From Planktothrix sp. FACHB-1365 (lineage in GTDB: Bacteria; Cyanobacteriota; Cyanobacteriia; Cyanobacteriales; Microcoleaceae), in contig NZ_JACJSC010000001.1 of the NCBI RefSeq assembly GCF_014697575.1, positions 1 through 64,000 on the forward strand: a stretch of 64,000 nucleotides of DNA, read 5' to 3'. The position numbers and the translations under genes were made by a program. Positions 1 through 7,908 of this stretch are shown piece by piece; position 1 is the first letter of the stretch, and each line of letters begins with the position of its first letter. The notes under the pieces are model-generated. The model was not told the DNA's origin. It saw nothing but the letters and a program-made list of their open reading frames with translations, and did not search any database.

Positions 1-299
1 GTTAAAGAGGTTTCTGTGGATATGTGGGGAGGATTTAAAAAAGTGATTCGGGAAGTTTTTCCTAATGCTTTAATTGTCATTGACCGATTTCATGTGATGA
101 AGTTAGTCAACAGTTCTCTGAATCAACCCAAACTCTTAAACACCATCTTCCCGATATTTGCCATTATTTTATTAATCGAACAACCAGTGGAGTTATGGAG
201 GGATTAAACAACCGGATCAAATTAATTCTTCGTCAAAGCTATGGCTTCAAAAATTTTGAGATGATGCGCCAAAAGCTACTAGCTTGTCTTTTTATATAA
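1..299 (+). pseudogene. ISL3-family transposase, broken 3' part
   Basis: The frame open from base 1 encodes VDMWGGFKKVIREVFPNA and then VIDRFHVMKLVN, the stretch around a catalytic Asp in ISL3-family transposases. After about 40 residues the homology moves to another frame (from roughly base 160), which encodes NRTTSGVMEGLNNRIKLI and ends at TAA 297-299; this is the usual ISL3 C-terminus carrying the last catalytic Glu. Intact members have many more residues between these blocks, so this copy has an internal deletion and a frame change, and it also runs off the left edge. Family identity is from recognised motifs. It is certainly non-functional as read here. Confidence 0.8.
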
Positions 300-338
300 G
301 CCTTACTTATAACCATAAGTATAGGAGAGCCAAAACTG

Positions 339-388
339 AGAGGAGAAACATTCAGACAATTTGCTTTTAGCCTGAACGCTTCTCCTCT
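339..388. repeat. Hairpin downstream of the ISL3 remnant
   Basis: AGAGGAGAA (339-347) is matched by its inverted complement TTCTCCTCT (380-388), with a second inner pair TTCAG (351-355) / CTGAA (372-376). It lies between the transposase remnant and the convergent response-regulator gene. No run of T follows on either strand, so it may be the insertion-sequence end or a terminator-like cruciform; which is unclear. Confidence 0.4.
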
Positions 389-519
389 AATCTTTGACCG
401 TAACCCTAAAATTCTATAAAAGTGAGGATTCTTACCCTTTAGGGATAGGCCAAAATTTAAAATTTACAAAAGAAACAGAAGTTGTTTTTAAATTTTAAAA
501 AGTTTTTATTTGAAAAAAA

Positions 520-1281
520 TTAAGCACCAATTGCTTCTTCAACACCGGGTAAACGTTGGGCGGAATAACCTACACCACGCACGGTTAAAATATATTCAGG
601 ATTGCGTTGATCTTCTTCAATTTTTGCCCGTAAACGAGCAACATGAACATCTACAACCCGCATATCCGCAATTCGTCGAGGGGTATATCCCCATAATTCT
701 TTGAGAATTTCAGAGCGAGAAACAGCTTGTCCAGATCGCTTAACTAACAACTCCAACAAATTGAATTCAATATAGGTTAACGGAACCACTTTCTCGCCTT
801 TATACACTCGCCGTTTGACCGTATCAATTCGCACCGCTTCAATTTGAATGACTTCCGGGCTTAGGCTATGGGATAAATGGGTATCTTTAAAGCGTCGTAA
901 AATGGCATGAATTCGAGCTTCTAATTCTTTAGGAGAAAAGGGTTTTGTTAAATAATCATCAGCCCCTAATTCTAAACCTGTAATCCGATCTGCAACGTCC
1001 CCTAAAGCGGTTAACATAATAATCGGAACATCAGATTTAGTGCGAAGTTCTTGACACACCCCATAACCATTGAGTTTAGGCATCATTACATCCAAAACTA
1101 ACAGGTCAGGACTTTCTCGTTCAAACATTTCCAGCGCTTCTAAACCATCGCCTGCGACTACCACATTGTAGCCAACCATCGAAAGACGAGTTTTTAAGAT
1201 GCGCCGAATCGCGGATTCATCATCAGCAACCAGGATTTTTTCACCGTTGCGTTTTTCATCAAGTTGGGGTTGTACACTCAT
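520..1281 (-). CDS. OmpR-family response regulator, RpaB/Ycf27-like
   Basis: DNA-binding two-component regulator of 253 residues. The receiver domain (about 14-125) has the acidic pair D20-D21, phosphoacceptor D64 in LLVLDVMMP, T90 and K112. The winged-helix output domain follows (about 150-245). The receiver closely follows the RpaB/Ycf27 pattern (RRILKTRLSMVGY, ALGDVADRITGLELGADDY, KPFSPKELEARI). The output domain departs from canonical RpaB as I remember it (RRIADMRVVDVHVARLRAK and VRGVGYSAQRL where RpaB has ERHVDTRVVDVHISRLRAK and ARGTGYLFQRI). It may therefore be an RpaB paralogue of the SrrA kind rather than RpaB itself. The frame is open further upstream, but the ATG at 1281 starts MSVQPQ just before the receiver and gives the family's usual length. 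No strong Shine-Dalgarno sequence is seen. Confidence 0.85.
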   Translation of the reverse strand: MSVQPQLDEKRNGEKILVADDESAIRRILKTRLSMVGYNVVVAGDGLEALEMFERESPDLLVLDVMMPKLNGYGVCQELRTKSDVPIIMLTALGDVADRITGLELGADDYLTKPFSPKELEARIHAILRRFKDTHLSHSLSPEVIQIEAVRIDTVKRRVYKGEKVVPLTYIEFNLLELLVKRSGQAVSRSEILKELWGYTPRRIADMRVVDVHVARLRAKIEEDQRNPEYILTVRGVGYSAQRLPGVEEAIGA

Positions 1282-1683
1282 ATCTGCTTTTATGATGGAT
1301 GGATCGGCTATCGATTTAGCAATACCAAAGCAAATCATATCCATGTCGCAAGTTCTCAGGACTGCTTCTCCCCACAAATCCCGATAACTGACACAGCGAT
1401 ATGATGGGACAGAAACTCACTCGCTTTTGGGGTGGGTGATTCAGTCTAATGCTTAAGATTGCTGTCTATTATGATAACATACGTTTTCAATTTGTTATCA
1501 AACTTAACAATTTCCGGGATGAAGGTCACATTCAGTTACACAACTTAATATTTTTTAAACAAAAAACGGTGTTAACGGATACTTTAACAATTAATATAGG
1601 GGAAATGATAAGCTTTAACAAGAGGCTTATAAAATCAAATTCGTTAATAAAATTGATTGTCCAAAGGTAGTTTAGTAAAAACA
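1282..1683. other. Spacer between divergent genes
   Basis: About 400 bp between the response-regulator gene and the small ribbon-helix-helix gene. It is AT-rich and should hold both promoters. I see no RNA gene, long hairpin or repeat. A small open frame near 1449-1670 looks like chance: its composition is that of the spacer and no motif is recognisable. Confidence 0.5.
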
Positions 1684-1905
1684 ATGCCGAATCCATTTCT
1701 AGGAGTCAGGATTCCTCCTGAACTGAATGAAGCACTTATGGCAAGAGTAGAAACAACCGGACAATCTAAGTCGGATATTGTGATTCAGGCTTTAAGTGCT
1801 TACCTGGGAATAGCCACGCAGCACCAAAAGCTTGAAAATATGGAGACACGACTGTCTACATTAGAACTGAAGTTAGAACAACTGACTCATCGAATTGAGA
1901 ACTAG
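1684..1905 (+). CDS. Small ribbon-helix-helix (CopG/Arc-like) protein
   Basis: A 73-residue protein starting MPNPFLGVRIPPELNEAL. Residues 6-38 have the pattern of a ribbon-helix-helix DNA-binding domain: a short strand (LGVRIP), a helix, a turn (TTGQSKSD) and a second helix (IVIQALSAYLG). The C-terminal 30 residues form a heptad-rich helix (LENMETRLSTLELKLEQLTHRIEN), probably a coiled coil. The frame extends upstream to a TTG at 1657, but the ATG at 1684 begins immediately before the domain. No toxin-like partner lies next to it; the next gene on this strand starts 63 bp later. Possible roles are autoregulation or a solitary antitoxin-like regulator; the target is unknown. Confidence 0.65.
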   Translation: MPNPFLGVRIPPELNEALMARVETTGQSKSDIVIQALSAYLGIATQHQKLENMETRLSTLELKLEQLTHRIEN

Positions 1906-1968
1906 GAATTCAGGGAATACGGGAAACGGGAATTAAATTTTAAATAACACGTTTAAAGCTAACAATTT

Positions 1969-2856
1969 ATGGCTAAATTTAAGTTACGCCGATCTCAAAA
2001 TGTTTCGGGGAATTTTTACGTTGATGAGACTTGTATTGATTGTGATACTTGTCGCTGGATGGCTCCCGAAGTGTTTAACCGTGAAAATGAACAATCAGCC
2101 GTTTATCATCAACCAACCACTCAAATAGAACAAGAACACGCTTTACAAGCATTATTATCTTGTCCGACCGCTTCTATTGGCAGTGTTGAAAAGCCTTCAG
2201 AAATTGTCAAGATTCAACAAATGTTTCCGCTTCTAATAGAAGACAATGTTTATCATTGTGGATATCATTCTCAAGCGTCTTTTGCAGCAACCAGTTATTT
2301 TATTCAATATCCCCAAGGCAATATTTTAGTGGATTCTCCTCGATTTACACCGGCTTTAGTTAAACGATTAGAAGCATTAGGGGGAGTACGTTGGATGTAT
2401 TTAACCCATCAAGATGATGTAGCTGATCATCAGAAATTTCATGATCATTTTGGATGCGATCGCATTTTACATCAAGATGAAATTCAGGAAGGAACAAAAG
2501 ATGTAGAAGTTAAATTAATTGGAACAGATAACATTCAATTAAGCGATGATTTGCTGATCATTCCTGTTCCAGGTCATACCAAAGGACACACCGTTTTACT
2601 ATATCAAAATAAATTTTTATTTACTGGAGATCATTTAGCTTGGTCAAACCCTCTGCAACAGTTATACGCCTTTCCAGACTATTGTTGGTATTCCTGGACA
2701 AGCTTAATCAATTCGATGCAAAAATTACTAAATTATTCCTTTGAGTGGGTGCTTCCGGGTCATGGACGGCGCTATCATACGGATGCAGTTACGATGCAGC
2801 AACAACTCCAAATTTGTATAAGCTGGATGGAGACACAAAATGCTAGAAAATCGTGA
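1969..2856 (+). CDS. Ferredoxin-like domain fused to MBL-fold hydrolase
   Basis: A 295-residue fusion. Residues 1-75 carry C22, C25, C28 and a later C65 followed by Pro (LLSCPTASIG), the ligand spacing of a single 4Fe-4S ferredoxin-like cluster. Residues about 95-290 are a metallo-beta-lactamase fold: H146, D148, D149 and H153 in THQDDVADH, then PGHTKGH (H202, H206), TGDH (D220, H221) and LPGHG near the end. These supply binuclear metal ligands, although the first motif is THQDDVADH rather than the classical HxHxDH, so H148 of the classical motif is replaced by Asp. Proteins with this two-domain layout occur in cyanobacteria and plants. The substrate is unknown; a redox-linked hydrolase or oxidoreductase is the natural guess. 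Confidence 0.85.
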   Translation: MAKFKLRRSQNVSGNFYVDETCIDCDTCRWMAPEVFNRENEQSAVYHQPTTQIEQEHALQALLSCPTASIGSVEKPSEIVKIQQMFPLLIEDNVYHCGYHSQASFAATSYFIQYPQGNILVDSPRFTPALVKRLEALGGVRWMYLTHQDDVADHQKFHDHFGCDRILHQDEIQEGTKDVEVKLIGTDNIQLSDDLLIIPVPGHTKGHTVLLYQNKFLFTGDHLAWSNPLQQLYAFPDYCWYSWTSLINSMQKLLNYSFEWVLPGHGRRYHTDAVTMQQQLQICISWMETQNARKS

Positions 2857-3034
2857 AGGTCAACAAGTTTCCAAGGTAACATTTAGAACTCGCAAAGATA
2901 ATCAATGAGTTGATGTTAAAGCGAAATATTTTGCAGTATCTTGATGAACCTTTAAGTTAAGGTTGTTCTTTAATCTCTCCTCTTTTTTTACAAAGGTTAG
3001 GGGAGATTCTCGGTAGTGCTGATCCTGAAAGTTA

Positions 3035-3125
3035 TATGAAATCTTTAAATGTTTGCTACACATCTCCCCCCTTTTTAAGGGGGGTTGGGGGGGATCATCT
3101 GTAGCGTTCATCATGGGATTTCATA
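3035..3125. mobile_element. MITE-like element, copy 1 (91 bp)
   Basis: Bounded by the inverted repeats TATGAAATC (3035-3043) and GATTTCATA (3117-3125), each flanked on the outside by TTA, a likely target duplication. The left arm is almost identical for about 28 bp to the left arm of the element at 41604-41734. The centre holds a C-run/G-run palindrome (CCCCCCTTTTTAAGGGGGG) of a kind common between cyanobacterial genes. No coding capacity. The rest of the 306-bp gap (2857-3034 and 3126-3162) shows nothing further. Confidence 0.65.
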
Positions 3126-3162
3126 TTATTTGATTATTACTTGATGCTTAAATTCTAAACCT

Positions 3163-3669
3163 ATGACATCAACAAAACCAAAAAATTCTCATCTTGAAAA
3201 AATAGCAGTTGTCCGAAAAATGCGACAATTAAGTAATATTTTAGATAATGCAATTCGGGTTCCAGGTACATCCATTGGAATTGGAATTGATCCAATTTTA
3301 GGGTTAATTCCAGGAGGAGGGGATATATTAGGAGGAATTCTTTCGATTTATATTGTATTTCAAGCTTTTAAATTAGGTGTACCCCGTGAAACCTTAACCC
3401 GAATGGTGTCTAATATTGCTTTAGAAACCATTACGGGGACTGTTCCCGTATTTGGAGATATATTTGATGTAGCTTGGAAATCTAATGTTAAAAATGTGGA
3501 AATATTAGAAGCTCATCTTAATTCTCCAGTAGAAGGAAAAAAAGCAGATCAGTGGTTTATTATTTTACTATTAGGCGGATTATTATTATTAATTATATTA
3601 ATATCTGCCCTAGGTATTTTTGTTTTAACCTTAATTTGGCAGGCATTAATACCCTATTTTAATTCCTGA
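3163..3669 (+). CDS. DUF4112 family membrane protein
   Basis: A 168-residue protein with the DUF4112 signature in its first 120 residues: LDNAIRVPGTSIGIGIDPIL, LIPGGGDILGG, then TGTVPVFGDIFDVAWKSN followed by a helix with several Asn residues. A strongly hydrophobic C-terminal helix (about 135-165, rich in Leu, Ile and Gly) should anchor it in a membrane; the Gly-rich central part may also be membrane-associated. The function of the family is not known. It is a single gene, followed 20 bp later by the convergent ABC transporter gene. No terminator hairpin is evident in that gap. Confidence 0.85.
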   Translation: MTSTKPKNSHLEKIAVVRKMRQLSNILDNAIRVPGTSIGIGIDPILGLIPGGGDILGGILSIYIVFQAFKLGVPRETLTRMVSNIALETITGTVPVFGDIFDVAWKSNVKNVEILEAHLNSPVEGKKADQWFIILLLGGLLLLIILISALGIFVLTLIWQALIPYFNS

Positions 3670-3688
3670 ATAATTTTAAAATGGTGGT

Positions 3689-4666
3689 TTAAGTTTCGCT
3701 AGGAAGTACCCAACAAGCGACTTGATGATGAGGTTCAATCTGTTCTAAGGGGGGATTTTCTTGAAAACAATGTTCAATGGCAAATTGACATCGAGGCGCA
3801 AAAGGACATCCTGGGGGATAATCAATTAAATTGGGGGGAGTTCCTTCAATGGTTGATAATGATTCTTGACGAATTTGATCCAGTCGTGGTAAACTTTTTA
3901 ATAACCCAATCGTATAAGGATGACGTGGGGTTTTATAAAGTTGATGCACCGTTGCTTGTTCAACAATTTGCCCTGCATACATGACTAAAATTCGATCAGC
4001 TAATCCCGCTAATAAAGCTAAATCATGGGTAATCCAAATCACAGACATTCCCTGTTGATTTCGCAGTTGTTTAACTAATTCTACAACCTGCGCTTGCACC
4101 GTTACATCTAATGCCGTTGTCGGTTCATCTGCAATTAATAATTGCGGTTGACACCCTAATGCCATGGCAATCATAACCCGTTGACGCATTCCCCCAGAAA
4201 ATTCATGGGGATAGTTTTTTAACCGTCGTTCTGGACTGGGAATTCCGACTTGCTGCAACAGTTGAATGGCGCGATTTTGAGCTTGTTCTGAAGTGAATTT
4301 GAGATGAAGTTGTAGCGCTTCTGTCAGTTGTTTTCCAATGGTTAAAACCGGGTTAAGGGAAGTCATTGGGTCTTGAAAAATCATGGCAATATCACGACCC
4401 CGGATTTTTTGTAACTGTTGAGCATTTAGTTGGAGTAAATTTTTCCCTTGAAAGCAGATTTCACCCTCGGTAATTTTTCCAGGGGGTGATGGAATTAACC
4501 TTAAAATTGATAACACACTCATACTTTTCCCTGACCCCGACTCCCCAACAATTCCCAGGGTTTCACCGGGATAAACTTGATAGGAAATTCCTTTGACCGC
4601 CTGAACAATGCCATCCAGGGTAACAAACTGAATGGCTAAATTTTTAACCTCTAATAAGGGCATCAT
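3689..4666 (-). CDS. Oligopeptide/dipeptide ABC transporter ATPase (OppD type)
   Basis: ATP-binding subunit of a peptide or nickel-type importer, 325 residues, the usual OppD/DppD length. It has Walker A GESGSGKS (about 41-48), a Q-loop (MIFQDPMTSLNP), the ABC signature FSGGMRQRV, Walker B LLIADEPTTALDV and the H-loop ITHD. The C-terminal extension contains CPFAPRCQFAIEHC, typical of the oligopeptide/dipeptide ATPase C-terminal domain. It probably works with permeases and a binding protein encoded elsewhere, since none is adjacent. The start is either of two consecutive ATGs. The substrate cannot be read from the sequence. Confidence 0.9.
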   Translation of the reverse strand: MMPLLEVKNLAIQFVTLDGIVQAVKGISYQVYPGETLGIVGESGSGKSMSVLSILRLIPSPPGKITEGEICFQGKNLLQLNAQQLQKIRGRDIAMIFQDPMTSLNPVLTIGKQLTEALQLHLKFTSEQAQNRAIQLLQQVGIPSPERRLKNYPHEFSGGMRQRVMIAMALGCQPQLLIADEPTTALDVTVQAQVVELVKQLRNQQGMSVIWITHDLALLAGLADRILVMYAGQIVEQATVHQLYKTPRHPYTIGLLKSLPRLDQIRQESLSTIEGTPPNLIDYPPGCPFAPRCQFAIEHCFQENPPLEQIEPHHQVACWVLPSET

Positions 4667-4786
4667 AATGTTAACATTAAATCAGAATTGCCGAAGAGTA
4701 GAGACAGAATTAACAATATCTCTACTCACTTTCTAAAAATAACTTCAATTTAGGCGTTTTTTAGAGCAAATTTTACACAGGAAAAT

Positions 4787-5629
4787 TTATTTAACGACTC
4801 GTAACCGTTGTGTTACTAATGTGACTCCTCCTTGACGCATCAAAATGGCAGAAACCCAATTATCTCCTGATGTATTCGGGGCTTGACCGACTTTGAAAAT
4901 CCCTCCAGAAGGCAAAAATTCTAGCTGTAAAAGTCCCTCTTGAGTATAAGCTTTTGCCGTTACGGGTTCTGTGATAGCAGTTCCAATCAGAATTTCTTCA
5001 TTTAAAGGTTCTTGAACAATGGCATCCACCGCATATTCCTGACCGATTTTGACTTCCTGCGGTACATTAAAAACTACCGTTGGGGGTTGGTTTCCGAGTG
5101 TTAATTTATTTTTTTCCGCTAGAATTTCCTGTTGTACAATTTTTCCGTCTTCAATCTGTTGTTGAGAGGTCAGGGTTGAAGTTAAGGTAAATTCTCGATT
5201 ATTAATCGTTTTAGTTCCCGTAATTTCTGTTACCGTTGTCGTGGTTAAAACTCCCCCATTTTGTTGCCAAGATTGCAATTGGGTGCGATAATTCAAACGA
5301 GAATATTTATTCCAAAAATCTTTGAGAACTTGTTTGAGCGTTTGATGATTTAAGCCATCGGAATTGGTAAAATTAGAACTATAAAAACCCATCACAGCTT
5401 CTACATCCTGACGATTAGCCGCATCATCAATTTGAGTTAAAAGATTGGTCACGTTAGCGGGTGCTGTTTCTGGGGTTTCGGCATTAACGGGCTGAGAAAT
5501 TGCTGTACCCGTTCCCCAAATTACCAATCCTAGAAGCACAGAAAATAACGGTGTTGGCAATATAGGGCGCGTCTGTACACAAGACCCATTCTGAAAAAAT
5601 TGCCGTTGAACGATTGCGAAAAGTGTCAT
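4787..5629 (-). CDS. Membrane-anchored or secreted NTF2-like protein
   Basis: A 280-residue protein of unknown function. A hydrophobic helix at about 28-45 (LFSVLLGLVIWGTGTAIS) followed by an Ala-rich stretch suggests export or anchoring. Residues about 57-165 look like an SnoaL/NTF2-type fold, with an opening helix (NLLTQIDDAANRQDVEAVM), FYSSNF and a later run of beta strands. The C-terminal 110 residues are beta-rich and may form an immunoglobulin-like domain (PPTVVFNVPQEVKIGQEYAV). The N-terminal stretch SCVQTRPI is encoded by half of a palindromic repeat found elsewhere in the window (GGCGCGTCTGTACA, 5566-5579), so the first 25 residues may be a recent extension. The role is not known. 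Confidence 0.6.
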   Translation of the reverse strand: MTLFAIVQRQFFQNGSCVQTRPILPTPLFSVLLGLVIWGTGTAISQPVNAETPETAPANVTNLLTQIDDAANRQDVEAVMGFYSSNFTNSDGLNHQTLKQVLKDFWNKYSRLNYRTQLQSWQQNGGVLTTTTVTEITGTKTINNREFTLTSTLTSQQQIEDGKIVQQEILAEKNKLTLGNQPPTVVFNVPQEVKIGQEYAVDAIVQEPLNEEILIGTAITEPVTAKAYTQEGLLQLEFLPSGGIFKVGQAPNTSGDNWVSAILMRQGGVTLVTQRLRVVK

Positions 5630-5782
5630 AAGAATATTAAAGAGGGGAGATGGGAAACAAGGGTGTCTATGCTTTACGGCAGGCTACGCCAACAGACCTG
5701 AACGTAAATACGATTTTGTACAAATTTTATGGTAACTTAAAAATTCATAACACTAAATTGAACGCCTAGTAGGGGAGAAAAC

Positions 5783-6847
5783 TTGAGTCAAACACCCATT
5801 CGCTTACTGATTGCTGCTAGTGGTACAGGGGGACATTTATTTCCGGCGATCGCCACTGCCGAAAACCTGTCAGATTTTGAGATAGAATGGTTGGGTGTAC
5901 CTGATCGCTTAGAACGGGAATTAGTTCCCCCCGAATATCCCCTGCATACGATTTCCGTTGAAGGTTTCCAACAACGCTTCGGTTTCGGAACCCTAAAAAT
6001 TTTAGCAAAATTCGCCCTTTCCCTCGTGCAAGTCACCTCTCTCCTCAAAACAGGGAATTTCCGAGGAGTATTTACCACGGGCGGGTATATTGCGGCACCG
6101 GCTATTATCGCGGCTCGTTTCCTGGGCCTACCTGTGATTTTACATGAGTCTAACGCCTTACCGGGTAAGGTGACTCGGAATTTTGGCCCTTGGTGTAATA
6201 CCGTCGCTTTGGGGTTTGCGGCGGCTGTTCCTTACCTGACTAATGCTAAGACCGTTGTGGTCGGAACTCCCGTGCGTTCGGCTTTTATGCAAGCGTCTGA
6301 ACCCTTGTCTTTTTTCCTCCCCGATGACGTTCCCGTTATTGTGGTGGTGGGAGGAAGTCAAGGTGCGGTGAGTGTGAATAACTTGGTGCGACAGGCGGCT
6401 CCTAGTTGGTTCGAAGCCGGGGCTTGGGTGGTACATTTAACCGGAGACAATGACCCGGATGTTGAAGCGTTAAACCATCCTCAGTATATTAAAAGGCCTT
6501 TCTACGATAATATGGCAGCCCTCTTAAAACGGGCAAATTTAGCCGTGAGTCGGGCAGGTTCAGGAACCTTAACCGAATTAGCCATTACCCACACTCCTTC
6601 GATTTTAATTCCCTATCCCTTTGCGGCTGAAGATCATCAAACCTATAACGCCAATGTTTTTGCTGAAGCGGGTGCGTCCTTCGTCTTTCAACAAAAGGAT
6701 TTAACCGCGGACTTGCTGGCAAGTAAAGTTTTGTATCTGCTACAATCACCCCAACAGTTAAAACAAATGGCGAAAGCCACAGCAGCCGTCGCCGTTACCA
6801 ACAGCGCCCAACAGTTAGGGAATTTAATCCGAAATTTAATAATTTAA
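5783..6847 (+). CDS. murG: MurG, UDP-GlcNAc transferase for lipid II
   Basis: Transfers GlcNAc from UDP-GlcNAc to lipid I, giving lipid II, on the inner face of the cytoplasmic membrane. The 354-residue protein has the N-terminal Gly-rich loop AASGTGGHLFPAIA, the acceptor-side motif LHESNALPGKVTR, and in the C-terminal donor domain VVGGSQGAVSVN and RAGSGTLTELA. The start is TTG at 5783, set by an AGGGGAG Shine-Dalgarno sequence about 6 nt upstream; no in-frame ATG occurs before the conserved loop. It stands alone, away from other cell-wall genes, as is common in cyanobacteria. Confidence 0.95.
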   Translation: MSQTPIRLLIAASGTGGHLFPAIATAENLSDFEIEWLGVPDRLERELVPPEYPLHTISVEGFQQRFGFGTLKILAKFALSLVQVTSLLKTGNFRGVFTTGGYIAAPAIIAARFLGLPVILHESNALPGKVTRNFGPWCNTVALGFAAAVPYLTNAKTVVVGTPVRSAFMQASEPLSFFLPDDVPVIVVVGGSQGAVSVNNLVRQAAPSWFEAGAWVVHLTGDNDPDVEALNHPQYIKRPFYDNMAALLKRANLAVSRAGSGTLTELAITHTPSILIPYPFAAEDHQTYNANVFAEAGASFVFQQKDLTADLLASKVLYLLQSPQQLKQMAKATAAVAVTNSAQQLGNLIRNLII

Positions 6848-6997
6848 GTGGGTCTGTATCAACACATACCGTTTTTCTCAGTGATTTCCGTCACACGGGG
6901 ATCACTGCAATATCACATCCAACCGGGATTCTACTCATACCGTTATGCCCGATAATAAGAGATAGTACAGAACATAGAGTTTTCTGAGGGTGTGGGT

Positions 6998-7654
6998 ATG
7001 AAATTCGCAGCAGTAACCACCACAGTAGTGATGATGATTTTGGGTTTAACTGTTCCCGCTCAAGCTGAGAACCCCGCCCATCTCAAGCAGCTATTGGAAA
7101 CGAAAAACTGCCCTGGATGTGATCTCAGTGGGGCTCAATTAGTTGGTGTGAATCTTCAGGGTGCTAACCTCCGAGATGCCAACTTAAATGGTGCTAACTT
7201 ACAAGGTGCTAATCTCAACGAAGTTAATTTTAATCGAGCAGGATTAACCGAAGCGAATTTAGAAAGTGCTAGTCTAATTGCTGCTAAATTACATGGCGCT
7301 AATTTAGAACGTGCTAATTTGAGCCATTCTAATTTGAGTTTAGCTGGTTTAGTGATTGCCAGTTTAAATAATGCTAATTTAAGTCATGCTAATTTAATTG
7401 GGGCAAATTTAGAGAGTGCAGATTTAACAGGTGCTAACCTAAGAAATGCTCAACAATCCGTTGCAACTTTAGGTGAAGTGAAGTTACAAGAAGGCAGTTT
7501 ATATGGATTTGATATCAGTGGTGTGAATTTACGCGATGCTAATTTAACAGGGGCTAATCTCACAGGTGCTAATTTAACTGCTTCAGATTTAGCCGGAGCT
7601 ACCTTAGAAAATACCACCATGATTAATGCAAATCTCATGAATATTCGTCGGTAA
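6998..7654 (+). CDS. Secreted pentapeptide-repeat protein
   Basis: A 218-residue protein. Residues 1-24 are a signal peptide (MKFAAVTTTVVMMILGLTVP-AQA) with an AxA cleavage site. The mature part starts with a short helix and KNCPGCDLSGAQL, a common lead-in, and then runs as A(N/D)LxxA pentapeptides to the end, predicted to form a right-handed quadrilateral beta-helix. Two Cys (CPGC) are in the cap. An in-frame GTG lies 6 bp upstream, but the ATG at 6998 is better spaced (8 nt) from the GAGG at 6986-6989. Such proteins are abundant in cyanobacteria and the function of most is unknown; this one should act in the periplasm or thylakoid lumen. Confidence 0.85.
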   Translation: MKFAAVTTTVVMMILGLTVPAQAENPAHLKQLLETKNCPGCDLSGAQLVGVNLQGANLRDANLNGANLQGANLNEVNFNRAGLTEANLESASLIAAKLHGANLERANLSHSNLSLAGLVIASLNNANLSHANLIGANLESADLTGANLRNAQQSVATLGEVKLQEGSLYGFDISGVNLRDANLTGANLTGANLTASDLAGATLENTTMINANLMNIRR

Positions 7655-7674
7655 TCATAACATCAATTTTTTTT

Positions 7675-7713
7675 CACCGTCCTTAACTTGAGTTGGGGAT
7701 GGTGTTTTTGTTT
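7675..7713 (+). terminator. Rho-independent terminator of the pentapeptide gene
   Basis: An 8-bp stem CACCGTCC (7675-7682) / GGATGGTG (7697-7704), with one G-U pair, is followed at once by TTTTTGTTT. It starts 20 bp after the stop codon of the pentapeptide-repeat gene. Confidence 0.7.
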
Positions 7714-7787
7714 CGGGATAGCTCTAGGATACTTAAGTTGCAATTCTTGTATCATTATTTCTTTAGTTGTTATTAAGCACAATGTGG

Positions 7788-7806
7788 AACAGGCATCTTG
7801 CCTGTT
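7788..7806. repeat. AACAGGC-N5-GCCTGTT hairpin repeat
   Basis: A perfect 7-bp stem with 5-nt loop. A 21-bp stretch including two extra flanking bases is identical, in opposite orientation, to the copy at 54010-54030. It lies in the spacer between the pentapeptide gene and the ATPase-nuclease pair. Confidence 0.6.
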
Positions 7807-7908
7807 GTACACCTCACCACGATAATAACCGCTATAGGAGTTATTAAGAGCGATCGATCGCACTTAATTTTGTTTTCAATTCCTCAATATCTCAAATAAT
7901 TAAGTTGT

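Noticed and set aside
1449-1670. Small gene in the spacer after the response regulator
   Set aside because: Composition equals the AT-rich spacer, with no ribosome-binding site or recognisable motif.
2902-3114. 70-residue reading frame on the minus strand
   Set aside because: It is made mostly of the MITE-like element and its C/G-run palindrome (PPQPPLKRG), a known source of false small genes.
6856-6869. NtcA site GTA-N8-TAC before the pentapeptide gene
   Set aside because: The motif is expected many times by chance in 64 kb and no -10 element lies at the right distance.
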